This document shows, one piece after another, positions 8,771 through 17,306 of a DNA stretch of 64,000 nt (the first letter of the stretch is position 1; each line of letters starts with the position of its first letter). Location of the stretch: assembly GCA_019639055.1 (NCBI GenBank), contig JAHBSP010000003.1:1-64000 (forward strand), in the 5' to 3' direction. The notes under the pieces were generated by a model. The model was not told where the DNA came from, did not search any database, and saw only the letters and a program-made list of their open reading frames with translations. Both the position numbers and the translations under genes were made by a program. This DNA comes from Microbacteriaceae bacterium (GTDB lineage Bacteria; Actinomycetota; Actinomycetes; Actinomycetales; Microbacteriaceae).

Positions 8771-9709
8771 ATGACCAGTCTGGATGCGCGCGCGGGCACT
8801 GTGAGCCCTAGCAATGCACCCACTAAGCGCCGCCGTAAATTCAGTGCGCGAACACTGCTCATACCCGCAATCGCTATCTTGCTTTTCGGGCTCGGATACC
8901 CGGTAATTTGGCAGTTCTTTATCTCCTTCCAGGAGTGGGGACGCCCGCAACTCTTCGGACAACCTGCCGAGTGGATTTGGCTGGATAACTATATAAAGAT
9001 TGTTACCGATCCCACCATTTGGGGGATTGTGGTCAGGTCGATTGTTTTCTGCGCGGTAACTTCTGCAATCACCGTAGGTATCGGAGGGCTACTCGCACTG
9101 CTAATGAAAGCGGCAGGAAGAACTGCGAGGTTCATCCTGCAGCTATCACTCCTACTCGCCTGGGCAATGCCGGTAGTAGCAGCCATGACCGTGTGGATTT
9201 GGCTTTTCGATCGCCGATCAGGCGTGGTGAACTACCTACTGGTAAATATGGGCTTTGATCAGTTCTACCTGTTCTCATGGCTGGAAAGCCCAACAACATT
9301 CTTTGGCCTAGCCGCAGTGATTGTGGTCTGGATGAGCGTGCCCTTTGTCGCTCTAGCGATCTATGCCGGTCTTACTCAAGTACCCGATGAAGTGCTTGAA
9401 GCTGCGCAGATAGACGGTGCCAGTGGATTCAAACGCACCCGATACATAATTTTTCCGATGATTCGGCCGGTGCTGAACATCGTTATTTTGCTGCAACTGA
9501 TATGGAACCTGCGAGTATTTACCCAAATCAAAATGTTGCAGGATCGAGGTTCTGGCACCAGCGACTATGACCTGCTCGGAACATTCATATACAAAACCGG
9601 TGTGCAGTCATTCGGACTCACTGCTGCTCTCTCAATTTTTGTGCTCGGACTCACAATAGTGCTCACTTTCTTCTACGTGCGCTCGATGCTGAAAGATGAG
9701 GCAATCTAA
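8771..9709 (+). CDS. Sugar ABC transporter permease, MalF-like
   Basis: A 312-residue inner-membrane permease with a basic cytoplasmic N-terminus (KRRRKFSART) followed by about six membrane segments. The EAA loop that docks the ATPase is seen at about residue 210 (EAAQIDGAS), in the usual place for binding-protein-dependent sugar importers. It forms the membrane channel with the next gene, whose ATG overlaps this stop (TAATG). No ATPase gene is present in the operon, so the pair probably uses a shared MsiK-type ATPase encoded elsewhere. An AGGTAGAGG ribosome site precedes the ATG. Confidence 0.9.
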   Translation: MTSLDARAGTVSPSNAPTKRRRKFSARTLLIPAIAILLFGLGYPVIWQFFISFQEWGRPQLFGQPAEWIWLDNYIKIVTDPTIWGIVVRSIVFCAVTSAITVGIGGLLALLMKAAGRTARFILQLSLLLAWAMPVVAAMTVWIWLFDRRSGVVNYLLVNMGFDQFYLFSWLESPTTFFGLAAVIVVWMSVPFVALAIYAGLTQVPDEVLEAAQIDGASGFKRTRYIIFPMIRPVLNIVILLQLIWNLRVFTQIKMLQDRGSGTSDYDLLGTFIYKTGVQSFGLTAALSIFVLGLTIVLTFFYVRSMLKDEAI

Positions 9710-10548
9710 TGCTGGGATTCAAGGCAAAACGGGCAATATTCAGCATGATTGCGATTTTGGTCGCTGCAATTTGGGCATTCCCCGTCTATTGGATGATCAA
9801 TTCCTCACTGCTACCAAATGTCAAACTCGAATCGCGGATACCAACTTTCTGGCCAGACGGCGGCAATCTCAACAACTATCAAAACGTGCTCCAAAAAGGA
9901 GACTTCTTCCAAGCGTTAGGTATTAGTGCGGCAGTCACACTGCTAGCTGTTGCCGGATGTCTAATAATCGCTTTCATGGCTGCGCTCGCGATTTCGAGAT
10001 TCAGATTCAAGGGGCGCACCTCATTCGTTCTCACAGTGCTTATCGTGCAGATGCTCCCAGCAGAGGGGATGTTTATTGCCCAGTCGCAGATGATGAGCAA
10101 CTTGGGGCTAAAGAACAACATTCTCGGGCTGTCCCTGCTTTATATGGCAGCGGTAGTGCCTTTTACCGTTTGGATGCTTCGCGGTTTCGTAGCCGGTGTT
10201 CCTATCGAACTTGAAGAAGCGGCGATGGTAGATGGGCTAAGCCGTGCCCAAGCATTCTTTAGAATCACTTTCCCACTTTTGGCCCCAGGGCTTGTCGCCA
10301 GCGGTGTTTTCGCATTCTTACAGTGCTGGAACGAATTCACAGTCGGTTTGGTGATGATGACCGACAATGCCAACCACACGCTTCCGCTCTGGCTTCGAGC
10401 CTTTGTACAGTCATCCGCCACCAGAGCAATTGACTGGGGACAGGTGATGGCAGCTTCCACACTGGTAGCAATTCCGGTAGTCATTTTCTTCATAATCGTT
10501 CAAGGACGCATGACCAGCGGCCTAGTGAGCGGGGCGGTAAAAGGCTAA
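9709..10548 (+). CDS. Sugar ABC transporter permease, MalG-like
   Basis: The second permease of the amino-sugar importer, 279 residues with about six membrane helices. The EAA loop begins at about residue 169 (EEAAMVDGLSRAQAF). It overlaps the stop of the MalF-like gene by one base and is itself overlapped by the GH3 gene start (TAATG at its end), so the three proteins are translationally coupled. Sequence alone does not give the sugar; operon context points to GlcNAc oligomers. Confidence 0.9.
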   Translation: MLGFKAKRAIFSMIAILVAAIWAFPVYWMINSSLLPNVKLESRIPTFWPDGGNLNNYQNVLQKGDFFQALGISAAVTLLAVAGCLIIAFMAALAISRFRFKGRTSFVLTVLIVQMLPAEGMFIAQSQMMSNLGLKNNILGLSLLYMAAVVPFTVWMLRGFVAGVPIELEEAAMVDGLSRAQAFFRITFPLLAPGLVASGVFAFLQCWNEFTVGLVMMTDNANHTLPLWLRAFVQSSATRAIDWGQVMAASTLVAIPVVIFFIIVQGRMTSGLVSGAVKG

Positions 10549-11975
10549 TGCAGCAAATACTCTTGCCAGGGTTTAGCGGGGCCGAACTGCCTAGTTGGGT
10601 GGCGGCTAGGCTCCGCTCGGGACTTCCCGGGATCTGTCTCTACGGTGACAATATTGAATCCAGAGAGCAGCTAAAAGCACTCTGCACGGCTATCAGAGAA
10701 GCCAACCCGAGAGCAATCATCGCTATCGACGAAGAGGGTGGGGATGTAACTCGCCTCTTTTATAAGGAAGGCTCCCCATATCCTGGAAACGCGATCCTAG
10801 GCAGACTTGATGACCTTGCGCTGACTGCCGGGGTAGCAACCGCGGTTGCAAATGATCTTAGGGCTATCGGGGTGAATTTAAATCTTGCTCCGGTCGTAGA
10901 TATAAATTCTGAACCGAAGAATCCGGTAATCGGGGTGCGCTCCTTTGGAGCAGATCCTGAACTTGTATCTAGGCACGGGGCTGCCTGGAGTGGTGCGCTT
11001 CAAAGCGCCGGAGTGGCGGCATGCGCCAAACATTTTCCAGGTCACGGAGACACCGTCGCAGACTCTCACCTAGATCTGCCGGTGGTGCATGCCAACGCTG
11101 AAACTGTCAGAAATCGTGAAATGCGGCCATTCTTGGGGCAAATTGAGGCGAATGTTGCAGCAATAATGACTTCGCACATAGTCGTGCCAGCATTAGAGCC
11201 CGAAGTTCCGGCCACTCTCTCGAAAGTGATAATCACTGAGGTTCTAAAAGAAGAGTTGGGTTTTACCGGTGTAGTTATTACTGATGCACTCGATATGAAA
11301 GGTGCATCTGGCGAGATCGGAATTCCTGAAGCTGCGGTTCGAAGCCTTGCCGCTGGATGCGATCTATTACTCACCGGGCCGGCTCAAACCGAAGAGGATT
11401 TGCAGGCGATTGAGGTCGCGCTCGCAAGTGCTGTTGCCAACCCGATTCTGGCAGAGCGTTATGAAGATGCCCTGTTGCGCATCCAGGAACTCGCAGATAA
11501 TTTAGCCGCGGTTTCATCCGGTGCGGTAATTTCGGCTACCTTGCCTTCATCACAGGATATTTTTGGTGTTTTTGAGGTTAGCCAACACGCAAAACAGGTG
11601 CTTAGTAATGGAGGTGGCTCAGTTACTTGGATTGAGCTAACTTCCTCAGCAAACATGGCAATCGGGCATGTTCCTTGGGGGCCGGCTGTTGCTCGGGACG
11701 GGGTCTTACATGTAAATAGCTCCCAGCAAATTGCAGAACTGCTTAGTGCCGAATCTGCAACAGCGCAGGGACTTCTTGTTGCCTGCGGTAGGAACATCCT
11801 GCAGTCAGAAGAAAAGCGTGAAATTGCAGATGCTGTGTCTAAAGCGGGAGGAATCGTGGTTGACATGGCAGCTGTTACTCCTGAAACAGGGATAGATATT
11901 TTGACTTTTGGAGCCAGCAAAGCAGTGTCTTTGGCTCTTGTTGATTATGTAGAAAGTGAGCTGAAAACGCTGTGA
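10548..11975 (+). CDS. Family 3 glycoside hydrolase (NagZ-like beta-N-acetylglucosaminidase)
   Basis: A cytoplasmic GH3 enzyme of 475 residues without signal peptide. The NagZ hallmark KHFPGHGDT begins at Lys161 and continues to DSH (Asp172, His174), the mobile loop whose Asp/His dyad is the general acid/base in bacterial GH3 hexosaminidases. The nucleophile is Asp246 in VITDALDMKG. A C-terminal domain (about 340-475) follows. In this operon it probably splits imported chitobiose or muropeptide-derived disaccharides to GlcNAc. Some GH3 members of this type, such as Cellulomonas Nag3, act as phosphorylases, and that cannot be excluded. Confidence 0.88.
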   Translation: MQQILLPGFSGAELPSWVAARLRSGLPGICLYGDNIESREQLKALCTAIREANPRAIIAIDEEGGDVTRLFYKEGSPYPGNAILGRLDDLALTAGVATAVANDLRAIGVNLNLAPVVDINSEPKNPVIGVRSFGADPELVSRHGAAWSGALQSAGVAACAKHFPGHGDTVADSHLDLPVVHANAETVRNREMRPFLGQIEANVAAIMTSHIVVPALEPEVPATLSKVIITEVLKEELGFTGVVITDALDMKGASGEIGIPEAAVRSLAAGCDLLLTGPAQTEEDLQAIEVALASAVANPILAERYEDALLRIQELADNLAAVSSGAVISATLPSSQDIFGVFEVSQHAKQVLSNGGGSVTWIELTSSANMAIGHVPWGPAVARDGVLHVNSSQQIAELLSAESATAQGLLVACGRNILQSEEKREIADAVSKAGGIVVDMAAVTPETGIDILTFGASKAVSLALVDYVESELKTL

Positions 11976-12844
11976 GAGTCGGTGTTGATATTGGAGGCAC
12001 AAAAACCGAAGTGGTGGTGTTGGATGAAAATCTAAAAGTCCTGCACCGGCATAAACTTGCAACCGGTATCGGCGCTGAAGCGCTTTTAAAATCGACAACG
12101 GATGCGGTTGCCAGAATCTTAGGAGATGGCCCGCTAATAAACAAGGTCGAATCAATCGGTATTGGAGTTCCCGGAAAAATCGTTGACGGAACCATCAATA
12201 ATGCCGAAAATCTGGAAATAGTCTCGCTCGATTTAGCTGGAGAACTCCAAAGACACTGGGGGATTCGGCCGGCACTGGTAAATGATGTGAACGCGGCAGC
12301 GGTCGGCTACTGGCGCCTAAAAGACTATAAAAAAGGGATGCTCGCATACCTGAATCTCGGTACCGGACTAGCCGCTGGTCTGGTAGTAAATGGTGAAATA
12401 TGGCGAGGTGCCACCGGAGTAGCTGGCGAACTTGGCTATATTTCTGTTGATCCTAAAGGGCCAGCGGATAGGCACGGACTTCTCGGATGCCTGGAAACCT
12501 ATGCTTCTTCATCAGGTCTGGCAATACAGGCTGGAAAGAGCATGCACGATGCTAGGCAAATAGTTGTCGACCGCCCAGACATTAGTGAGCAAATGTATTT
12601 TGCTGTAGCAAGTGCTATTCGTATCCTCACCCTCACTTATGACCCTGATGCCATAGTTATCGGTGGTGGACTTACTGCACTGGACCTGACTTTAGAAGAA
12701 TCTGTGGCAAAAACTGTGACTGAGTGGGAAGAGCAGAGCCCTTTTCTTAAAAGTGTGAATATGCTTGAGCGAGTACATATAACTCTTCCCAATGTGCCTG
12801 CAGCGGCAATCGGGGCCGCATTATTAGGAGCAGAAAATGGCTGA
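11972..12844 (+). CDS. ROK-family sugar kinase, probable N-acetylglucosamine kinase
   Basis: A 290-residue ROK kinase. The phosphate loop DIGGTKT starts at Asp6 and the catalytic base is Asp105 in VNDVNAAA. The zinc motif CxCGxxGC, usual in ROK sugar kinases, reads DRHGLLGC here (Asp166, His168, Cys173), and the upstream metal His is Tyr156 in GELGY. It starts at a GTG overlapping the GH3 stop (GTGA) and its end overlaps nagB. Position between the glucosaminidase and nagB/nagA suggests it makes GlcNAc-6-phosphate for NagA. A glucose or other hexose kinase role is possible. Confidence 0.85.
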   Translation: MRVGVDIGGTKTEVVVLDENLKVLHRHKLATGIGAEALLKSTTDAVARILGDGPLINKVESIGIGVPGKIVDGTINNAENLEIVSLDLAGELQRHWGIRPALVNDVNAAAVGYWRLKDYKKGMLAYLNLGTGLAAGLVVNGEIWRGATGVAGELGYISVDPKGPADRHGLLGCLETYASSSGLAIQAGKSMHDARQIVVDRPDISEQMYFAVASAIRILTLTYDPDAIVIGGGLTALDLTLEESVAKTVTEWEEQSPFLKSVNMLERVHITLPNVPAAAIGAALLGAENG

Positions 12845-13610
12845 AGTTGTTATCCTCCCGCAGGAGCAACTGGTCGAATTGGCCACAGCACAGATACTTG
12901 ATCGCCTTCACCAAAACCCAGAAATGGTACTCGGTGTAGCAACCGGTTCCACCCCTATGCCTATTTATGAACGACTAGCGACTAGTGGTGCAGATTTTTC
13001 TAGAGCGCGTGCATTTGCTTTAGATGAGTATGTTGGCCTTCCGGAAAGCCATCCGCAAAGTTATCACCACGTGGTCGATTCAAGTGTCACTAAACCACTC
13101 GGTTTCAAACCTCAGAATGTGCATGTGCCAAACGGTAATCCAGAGACAATAATCCACGCCGGTGCTGATTTTGAAGCGAAAATTGCAGCGGTTGGTGGGA
13201 TAGACATCCAGATTCTCGGTCTTGGAACCAACGGGCATATAGGTTTTAATGAGCCGGGTTCCTCGCTTTCCTCTCGCACAAGAGTAAAGGTGCTCACCGA
13301 AAAAACCAGAATGGATAACTCCAGATTCTTTGACTCAATCGACGAGGTTCCGGGGCATTGCATCACCCAAGGGATCGGCACAATTCTCGAATCGAAACAA
13401 CTCCTTCTCCTCGCATTCGGTAAGAAAAAAGCAAAGATTGCTCACGCGATGCTGGAAGGGCCGGTCACTGCATCGGTGCCAGCCTCTGCTATTCAACTAC
13501 ACCGACACGTAAGTGTGCTCCTTGATGAGGATGCTGCCAGTGAGCTAGAAAATGCCAACTACTACCGCTACGTTTGGGAACACAAACTTGGAGGGCAGGC
13601 TCTCGGATGA
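12837..13610 (+). CDS. nagB: Glucosamine-6-phosphate deaminase
   Basis: Converts glucosamine-6-phosphate to fructose-6-phosphate and ammonia, feeding amino sugars into glycolysis. Family landmarks: the phosphate loop ATGSTPMPIYERL, the DEYVGL block with the catalytic Asp, GLGTNGHIGFNEPGS, and SRTRVKVLT. At 257 residues it matches the short Gram-positive form, which lacks the allosteric extension of the E. coli enzyme. It overlaps the kinase by eight bases and nagA by four (ATGA), so its output is coupled to both. Confidence 0.96.
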   Translation: MAEVVILPQEQLVELATAQILDRLHQNPEMVLGVATGSTPMPIYERLATSGADFSRARAFALDEYVGLPESHPQSYHHVVDSSVTKPLGFKPQNVHVPNGNPETIIHAGADFEAKIAAVGGIDIQILGLGTNGHIGFNEPGSSLSSRTRVKVLTEKTRMDNSRFFDSIDEVPGHCITQGIGTILESKQLLLLAFGKKKAKIAHAMLEGPVTASVPASAIQLHRHVSVLLDEDAASELENANYYRYVWEHKLGGQALG

Positions 13611-14719
13611 CCGCGACAGTTTTCATCGACGCTAACCTAGTTGACGCTGAGGGTATCCGCCACGGATGGGTTATGACCGAAGCAGGTGAAATTACCGCAG
13701 TCGGTGAAGGCGAATACCAGAATAGTGAGGAAAATGTATCGATTATTAGCCTTGGGGGCGACTATCTAGCGCCTGGCTTTATCGATTTACACTCACACGG
13801 TGGCGGCGGAGGAAGTTACGCGAACTCGGCAGAAATTGAAACCGCGCTAAATTTTCACGAAGCTCACGGCACATCCTTCAGTTACCTGTCTTTAGTCTCC
13901 GACTCGCCTGAAAATCTTCGTAAACAGACAGATGCAATCCGCACACTGCAGAAGCAAGACCCTCGAATTTTGGGTGTGCATTTTGAGGGGCCGATGATTT
14001 CACCGGCTAAGTCCGGAGCACAAAGTCCACATTGGTTACTATCCCCGAAAGATTTCGGCATTGAGGCAACTATTGAACTTCTTTGCTATGCAGATTATGT
14101 GACAATTGCCCCAGAACTACCCGGAGCTCTCGAGGTTATTCGGGAGCTAAGCGCTCGCGGTGTGCGGGTGGCGATTGGGCACACAGACTGTGATTACGAA
14201 ACCGCAATTCTTGCATTTGAAGCAGGTGCAGTAGCTGTAACGCATCTTTTCAACGCGATGAACCCTATTCATCACCGCAACCCTGGCCCGGTTCTGGCTG
14301 CGCGAGATTACGAGGGTGTAATCGTCGAACTAATTACCGATGGGCATCACCTACACGAGAGTGTAGTATCGGCCGCTTTTGAGCTATTTCCTCAGCGAAT
14401 TGCTGTGGTCACCGACGCCATAAGCGCGGCAGGTGCGCCTTCAGGAGATTATTTTCTAGGAGATTTAGCGGTGGTGGTGGATGCCGAAACCGCGACCCTA
14501 AAAAACACCGCAACTCTTGCTGGCTCGCTACTAACACTGGACTCAGCTTTCTCGAAAATAATCAGTTATCGCGTTCCATTTGCGGATGCCGTGACGGCAT
14601 TTTCCAGCACACCTGCAAAAATTGCACCAAATGGAGTTAGAATTGGAAAACTTGAAAAAGGTAATAATTCTAAATTGCTGAGGATCGAGGAGGATCTGAA
14701 GCTAATGACAATAAATTGA
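13607..14719 (+). CDS. nagA: N-acetylglucosamine-6-phosphate deacetylase
   Basis: Removes acetate from GlcNAc-6-phosphate to give the NagB substrate. An amidohydrolase-fold enzyme with metal and substrate blocks DLHSHGGGG, HFEGPMISP, AIGHTDCDY, VTHLFNAMNP, TDGHHLH and the catalytic Asp in VTDAISAAG. The ATG at 13607 overlaps the nagB stop as ATGA and gives 370 residues beginning MTATVFIDAN; a longer frame from TTG 13574 would run into nagB without a ribosome site, so I prefer the shorter form. It is the last gene of the operon; no clear terminator follows. Confidence 0.95.
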   Translation: MTATVFIDANLVDAEGIRHGWVMTEAGEITAVGEGEYQNSEENVSIISLGGDYLAPGFIDLHSHGGGGGSYANSAEIETALNFHEAHGTSFSYLSLVSDSPENLRKQTDAIRTLQKQDPRILGVHFEGPMISPAKSGAQSPHWLLSPKDFGIEATIELLCYADYVTIAPELPGALEVIRELSARGVRVAIGHTDCDYETAILAFEAGAVAVTHLFNAMNPIHHRNPGPVLAARDYEGVIVELITDGHHLHESVVSAAFELFPQRIAVVTDAISAAGAPSGDYFLGDLAVVVDAETATLKNTATLAGSLLTLDSAFSKIISYRVPFADAVTAFSSTPAKIAPNGVRIGKLEKGNNSKLLRIEEDLKLMTIN

Positions 14720-14807
14720 AAGCATAAATCACACAGAAAAGTAACAATTCAGCAATAAACGCTAAGTTTCAATTTCATTACGCATTGGATATGAAGTGTT
14801 TCTGAGA

Positions 14808-14837
14808 TTGGTTAATTTTTTATGTTGTGTTTAGGCT
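14808..14837 (+). promoter_or_regulatory. Promoter of the gluABCD operon
   Basis: TTGGTT (14808-14813) and TAGGCT (14832-14837) are separated by 18 bases, matching an actinobacterial housekeeping-sigma promoter. The transcript would start about 20 bases before the gluA ribosome site. Confidence 0.55.
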
Positions 14838-14866
14838 TGAACAGCAAAAGCTGTGAGGGAGGCTAA

Positions 14867-15649
14867 ATGACAGACTCAGTTGCTCTACAGGTGCATGACA
14901 ACGTAGTTGATTCTGACGCACTAGTAGTGCTTGAAAATGTCAATAAGTATTTCGGCAAATTGCATGTACTTAACAACATCAACACCACTGTTAAACGCGG
15001 CGAGGTGGTCGTTGTTATTGGCCCTAGTGGTTCAGGTAAGTCCACACTCTGCCGCGCAATCAACAGGCTAGAGACCATTGACTCTGGTGAAATCCGTATT
15101 GACGGTGTGAAACTTCCTGAAGAAGGCAAGGGTCTTGCGAAACTGCGTTCAGACGTGGGAATGGTTTTCCAGTCGTTCAACCTTTTTGCACACAAGACTG
15201 TGCTTGAGAATGTGACCATGGGGCCAATCAAGGTTCGTAAAATGTCGAAGGCTGATGCTGTAAAGCAGGCTATGGATCTACTCACCCGAGTCGGGGTGGA
15301 GTCACAAGCTTCTAAATACCCAGCCCAGCTTTCCGGTGGTCAGCAACAGCGTGTAGCTATCGCTAGAGCGCTAGCTATGAACCCGAAGGTCATTCTGATG
15401 GATGAACCAACGAGCGCTTTAGACCCAGAAATGATTAACGAAGTTCTCGATGTAATGATCGGGCTTGCAAAAGATGGAATGACCATGGTTGTGGTTACTC
15501 ACGAGATGGGCTTTGCTCGCAAAGCAGCCAATCGTGTGATTTTCATGGCCGATGGACAAATCGTCGAAGAAGATACTCCAGAGGAATTCTTCAACAATCC
15601 AAAAACGGATCGTGCGAAGAGTTTTCTCTCGAAAATACTTACTCACTAA
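14867..15649 (+). CDS. gluA: Glutamate-type ABC importer, ATP-binding subunit
   Basis: The ATPase of a polar amino-acid importer, 260 residues. Walker [10 protein letters not shown] is at 52-60, then the LSGGQQQR signature and [12 protein letters not shown] (Walker B plus D-loop), with the ETHEMG-like switch seen as VVTHEMGFA. It heads a four-gene operon gluA-B-C-D with its own promoter. The ribosome site is GAGGGAGG. Order and sequence match the Corynebacterium glutamate uptake system; aspartate or glutamine as substrate cannot be ruled out. Confidence 0.92.
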   Translation: MTDSVALQVHDNVVDSDALVVLENVNKYFGKLHVLNNINTTVKRGEVVVVIGPSGSGKSTLCRAINRLETIDSGEIRIDGVKLPEEGKGLAKLRSDVGMVFQSFNLFAHKTVLENVTMGPIKVRKMSKADAVKQAMDLLTRVGVESQASKYPAQLSGGQQQRVAIARALAMNPKVILMDEPTSALDPEMINEVLDVMIGLAKDGMTMVVVTHEMGFARKAANRVIFMADGQIVEEDTPEEFFNNPKTDRAKSFLSKILTH

Positions 15650-15679
15650 GTAAGAACAAAGCACGTAGGAGGCAAATAA

Positions 15680-16537
15680 ATGAAAAAAGGAACTCTAGCT
15701 TTCGGCGCTATCGCGCTTGCTAGTGCCCTGGTCATTAGCGGCTGTTCAGCAGCTGACGATGGCAATGGAACCGAGACCCCACAATTCGAGGAAGGCACCA
15801 CCATGGCCAAACTCGCTGAGCAGGGCAGTATCAAGATCGGTACCAAGTTCGACCAGCCACTATTCGGTGAAGTTGGTCCAAGCGGAACCCCTGAGGGCTT
15901 CGACGTTGAGATCGGTAAGCTAATCGCTAAAGAACTCGGCATCTCCGCTGACAAGATCCAATGGGTTGAAACTGTTTCTGCAAACCGCGAAACATTCATC
16001 CAGAACGGTACCACCGACATTGTGATCGCTACTTACACCATCAACGACAAGCGTAAGGAAAGCATCTCATTTGCTGGTCCGTACTACTTAGCTGGTCAGT
16101 CCATCCTTACCACTAAGGAAAACCCAGCTGGTATTCAGAGTGACGCCGACCTAGTTGGCAAGCAGGTTTGTTCAGTTGACGGTTCTACCCCTGCAGCAAA
16201 GCTTGCTGAGATTGGTGCAATTCCAGTTCTCTTCAAGACTTACGCAGAGTGCATCGACCCACTGAAGCTTGGTCAGGTTGACGCAGTATCAACCGACAAC
16301 GTTATCCTTGCAGGTTTCGCTGCTAAGGACGACACCCTTCAGGTTGTAGGTACTCCATTCACCGATGAGCCTTACGGTATCGGTGTAGGTCACGATGATG
16401 ACGCATTCCGTTCATTCGTCAATGACGTACTAGAGAAGATCTACGCAAACGGTGACTACCGTGCTGCTTGGGACGCTACCGCAGGTAAGGTTCTACCATA
16501 CGTAAACCCACCTGCTGTAAACCGTTACAGCAACTAA
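15680..16537 (+). CDS. gluB: Glutamate-type ABC importer, substrate-binding lipoprotein
   Basis: A 285-residue family 3 solute-binding protein. The signal peptide ends in VISGC, so Cys22 is lipidated and the protein is tethered outside. The mature part shows the family blocks IKIGTKFDQPLFG, PEGFDVEIGKLIAKEL and DDKRKESISFAGPYY-like sequence (here NDKRKESISFAGPYY). It lies between the ATPase and permease genes of the same operon. A second, orphan member is found at 46.9 kb. A GC-rich hairpin follows the stop. Confidence 0.92.
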   Translation: MKKGTLAFGAIALASALVISGCSAADDGNGTETPQFEEGTTMAKLAEQGSIKIGTKFDQPLFGEVGPSGTPEGFDVEIGKLIAKELGISADKIQWVETVSANRETFIQNGTTDIVIATYTINDKRKESISFAGPYYLAGQSILTTKENPAGIQSDADLVGKQVCSVDGSTPAAKLAEIGAIPVLFKTYAECIDPLKLGQVDAVSTDNVILAGFAAKDDTLQVVGTPFTDEPYGIGVGHDDDAFRSFVNDVLEKIYANGDYRAAWDATAGKVLPYVNPPAVNRYSN

Positions 16538-16547
16538 TTAATTGAGC

Positions 16548-16578
16548 GTGGTGGGGCGTAATTTTAGCGCCCCACCAC
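16548..16578 (+). other. Strong intercistronic hairpin between gluB and gluC
   Basis: GTGGTGGGGCG (16548-16558) pairs perfectly with CGCCCCACCAC (16568-16578) around a nine-base loop. No T run follows, and gluC begins 41 bases later with its own AGGAGG. It likely raises the yield of binding protein over permease by stabilising the upstream message or by partial termination. Confidence 0.7.
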
Positions 16579-16619
16579 CCAATGTCTTTCAAGCTTTCAA
16601 CTGACAAGGAGGTGAGTGC

Positions 16620-17306
16620 ATGGATTACTTCATCCGTTATTTTTCTGAACTGCCCGACATGTGGCCGCTGTTCTTAGCTGGATTTATCGCTACGCTTCAA
16701 CTCTTGGTAATTTCGGGCTTGATTGCCTTCGTTATCGGTCTAGTAGTTGCAGCATTCCGAGTTTCACCCTTGGGCGTTCTGCGCACATCCGGTGCCGTAT
16801 ATACGGAAATCGTCCGAAACGTTCCACTGACACTTATTTTCGTTTTCACCGCGGTAATTCTGCCGACACTGGGGCTAACCCTTATCGAATTCAAGGAGGG
16901 TAAGTGGTTTGTATACGCGATTATCGCCCTGAGTCTTTACACTTCTCCCTTCGTTGCTGAAGCGGTCCGTTCTGGTTTCAATGGTGTGCCAATCGGACAA
17001 GCAGAAGCTGCTCGCAGCATCGGTCTGAAATTCGGTCAGACTCTTTCATTAGTGGTTATGCCACAGGCGTTGCGGATGACTATTCCGCCACTGATTAACG
17101 TATTCATTGCTCTCACCAAGAACACTTCGGTTGCTGGTGGATTCGCCGTTGCTGAGCTGTTCTCGAAATCGGGAGCGCTTATCGAACGCTGGGGTAACTT
17201 TCCAATCCCAATTTTGTTGACGACCGCTGTTCTTTATCTGGTAATTACTGTGCCGCTGGGACAAATTGCTGGCTATGTTGAGCGTAAAGTGGCGGTGGTC
17301 CGATGA
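16620..17306 (+). CDS. gluC: Glutamate-type ABC importer, permease subunit 1
   Basis: A 228-residue HisM/GlnP-type permease with about five membrane helices. The docking loop is visible as EAVRSGFNGVPIGQAEAARS, with the conserved GQ-EAARS-G pattern. It is preceded by a very strong ribosome site, AAGGAGGTG. Its last four bases overlap the start of gluD (ATGA). Together the two permeases form the translocation pore in the cytoplasmic membrane. Confidence 0.92.
   Translation: MDYFIRYFSELPDMWPLFLAGFIATLQLLVISGLIAFVIGLVVAAFRVSPLGVLRTSGAVYTEIVRNVPLTLIFVFTAVILPTLGLTLIEFKEGKWFVYAIIALSLYTSPFVAEAVRSGFNGVPIGQAEAARSIGLKFGQTLSLVVMPQALRMTIPPLINVFIALTKNTSVAGGFAVAELFSKSGALIERWGNFPIPILLTTAVLYLVITVPLGQIAGYVERKVAVVR

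Noticed and set aside
13574..13606. Longer start for nagA
   Set aside because: The added 11 residues lie within nagB in another frame; the ATGA overlap at 13607 is the usual coupling in this operon.
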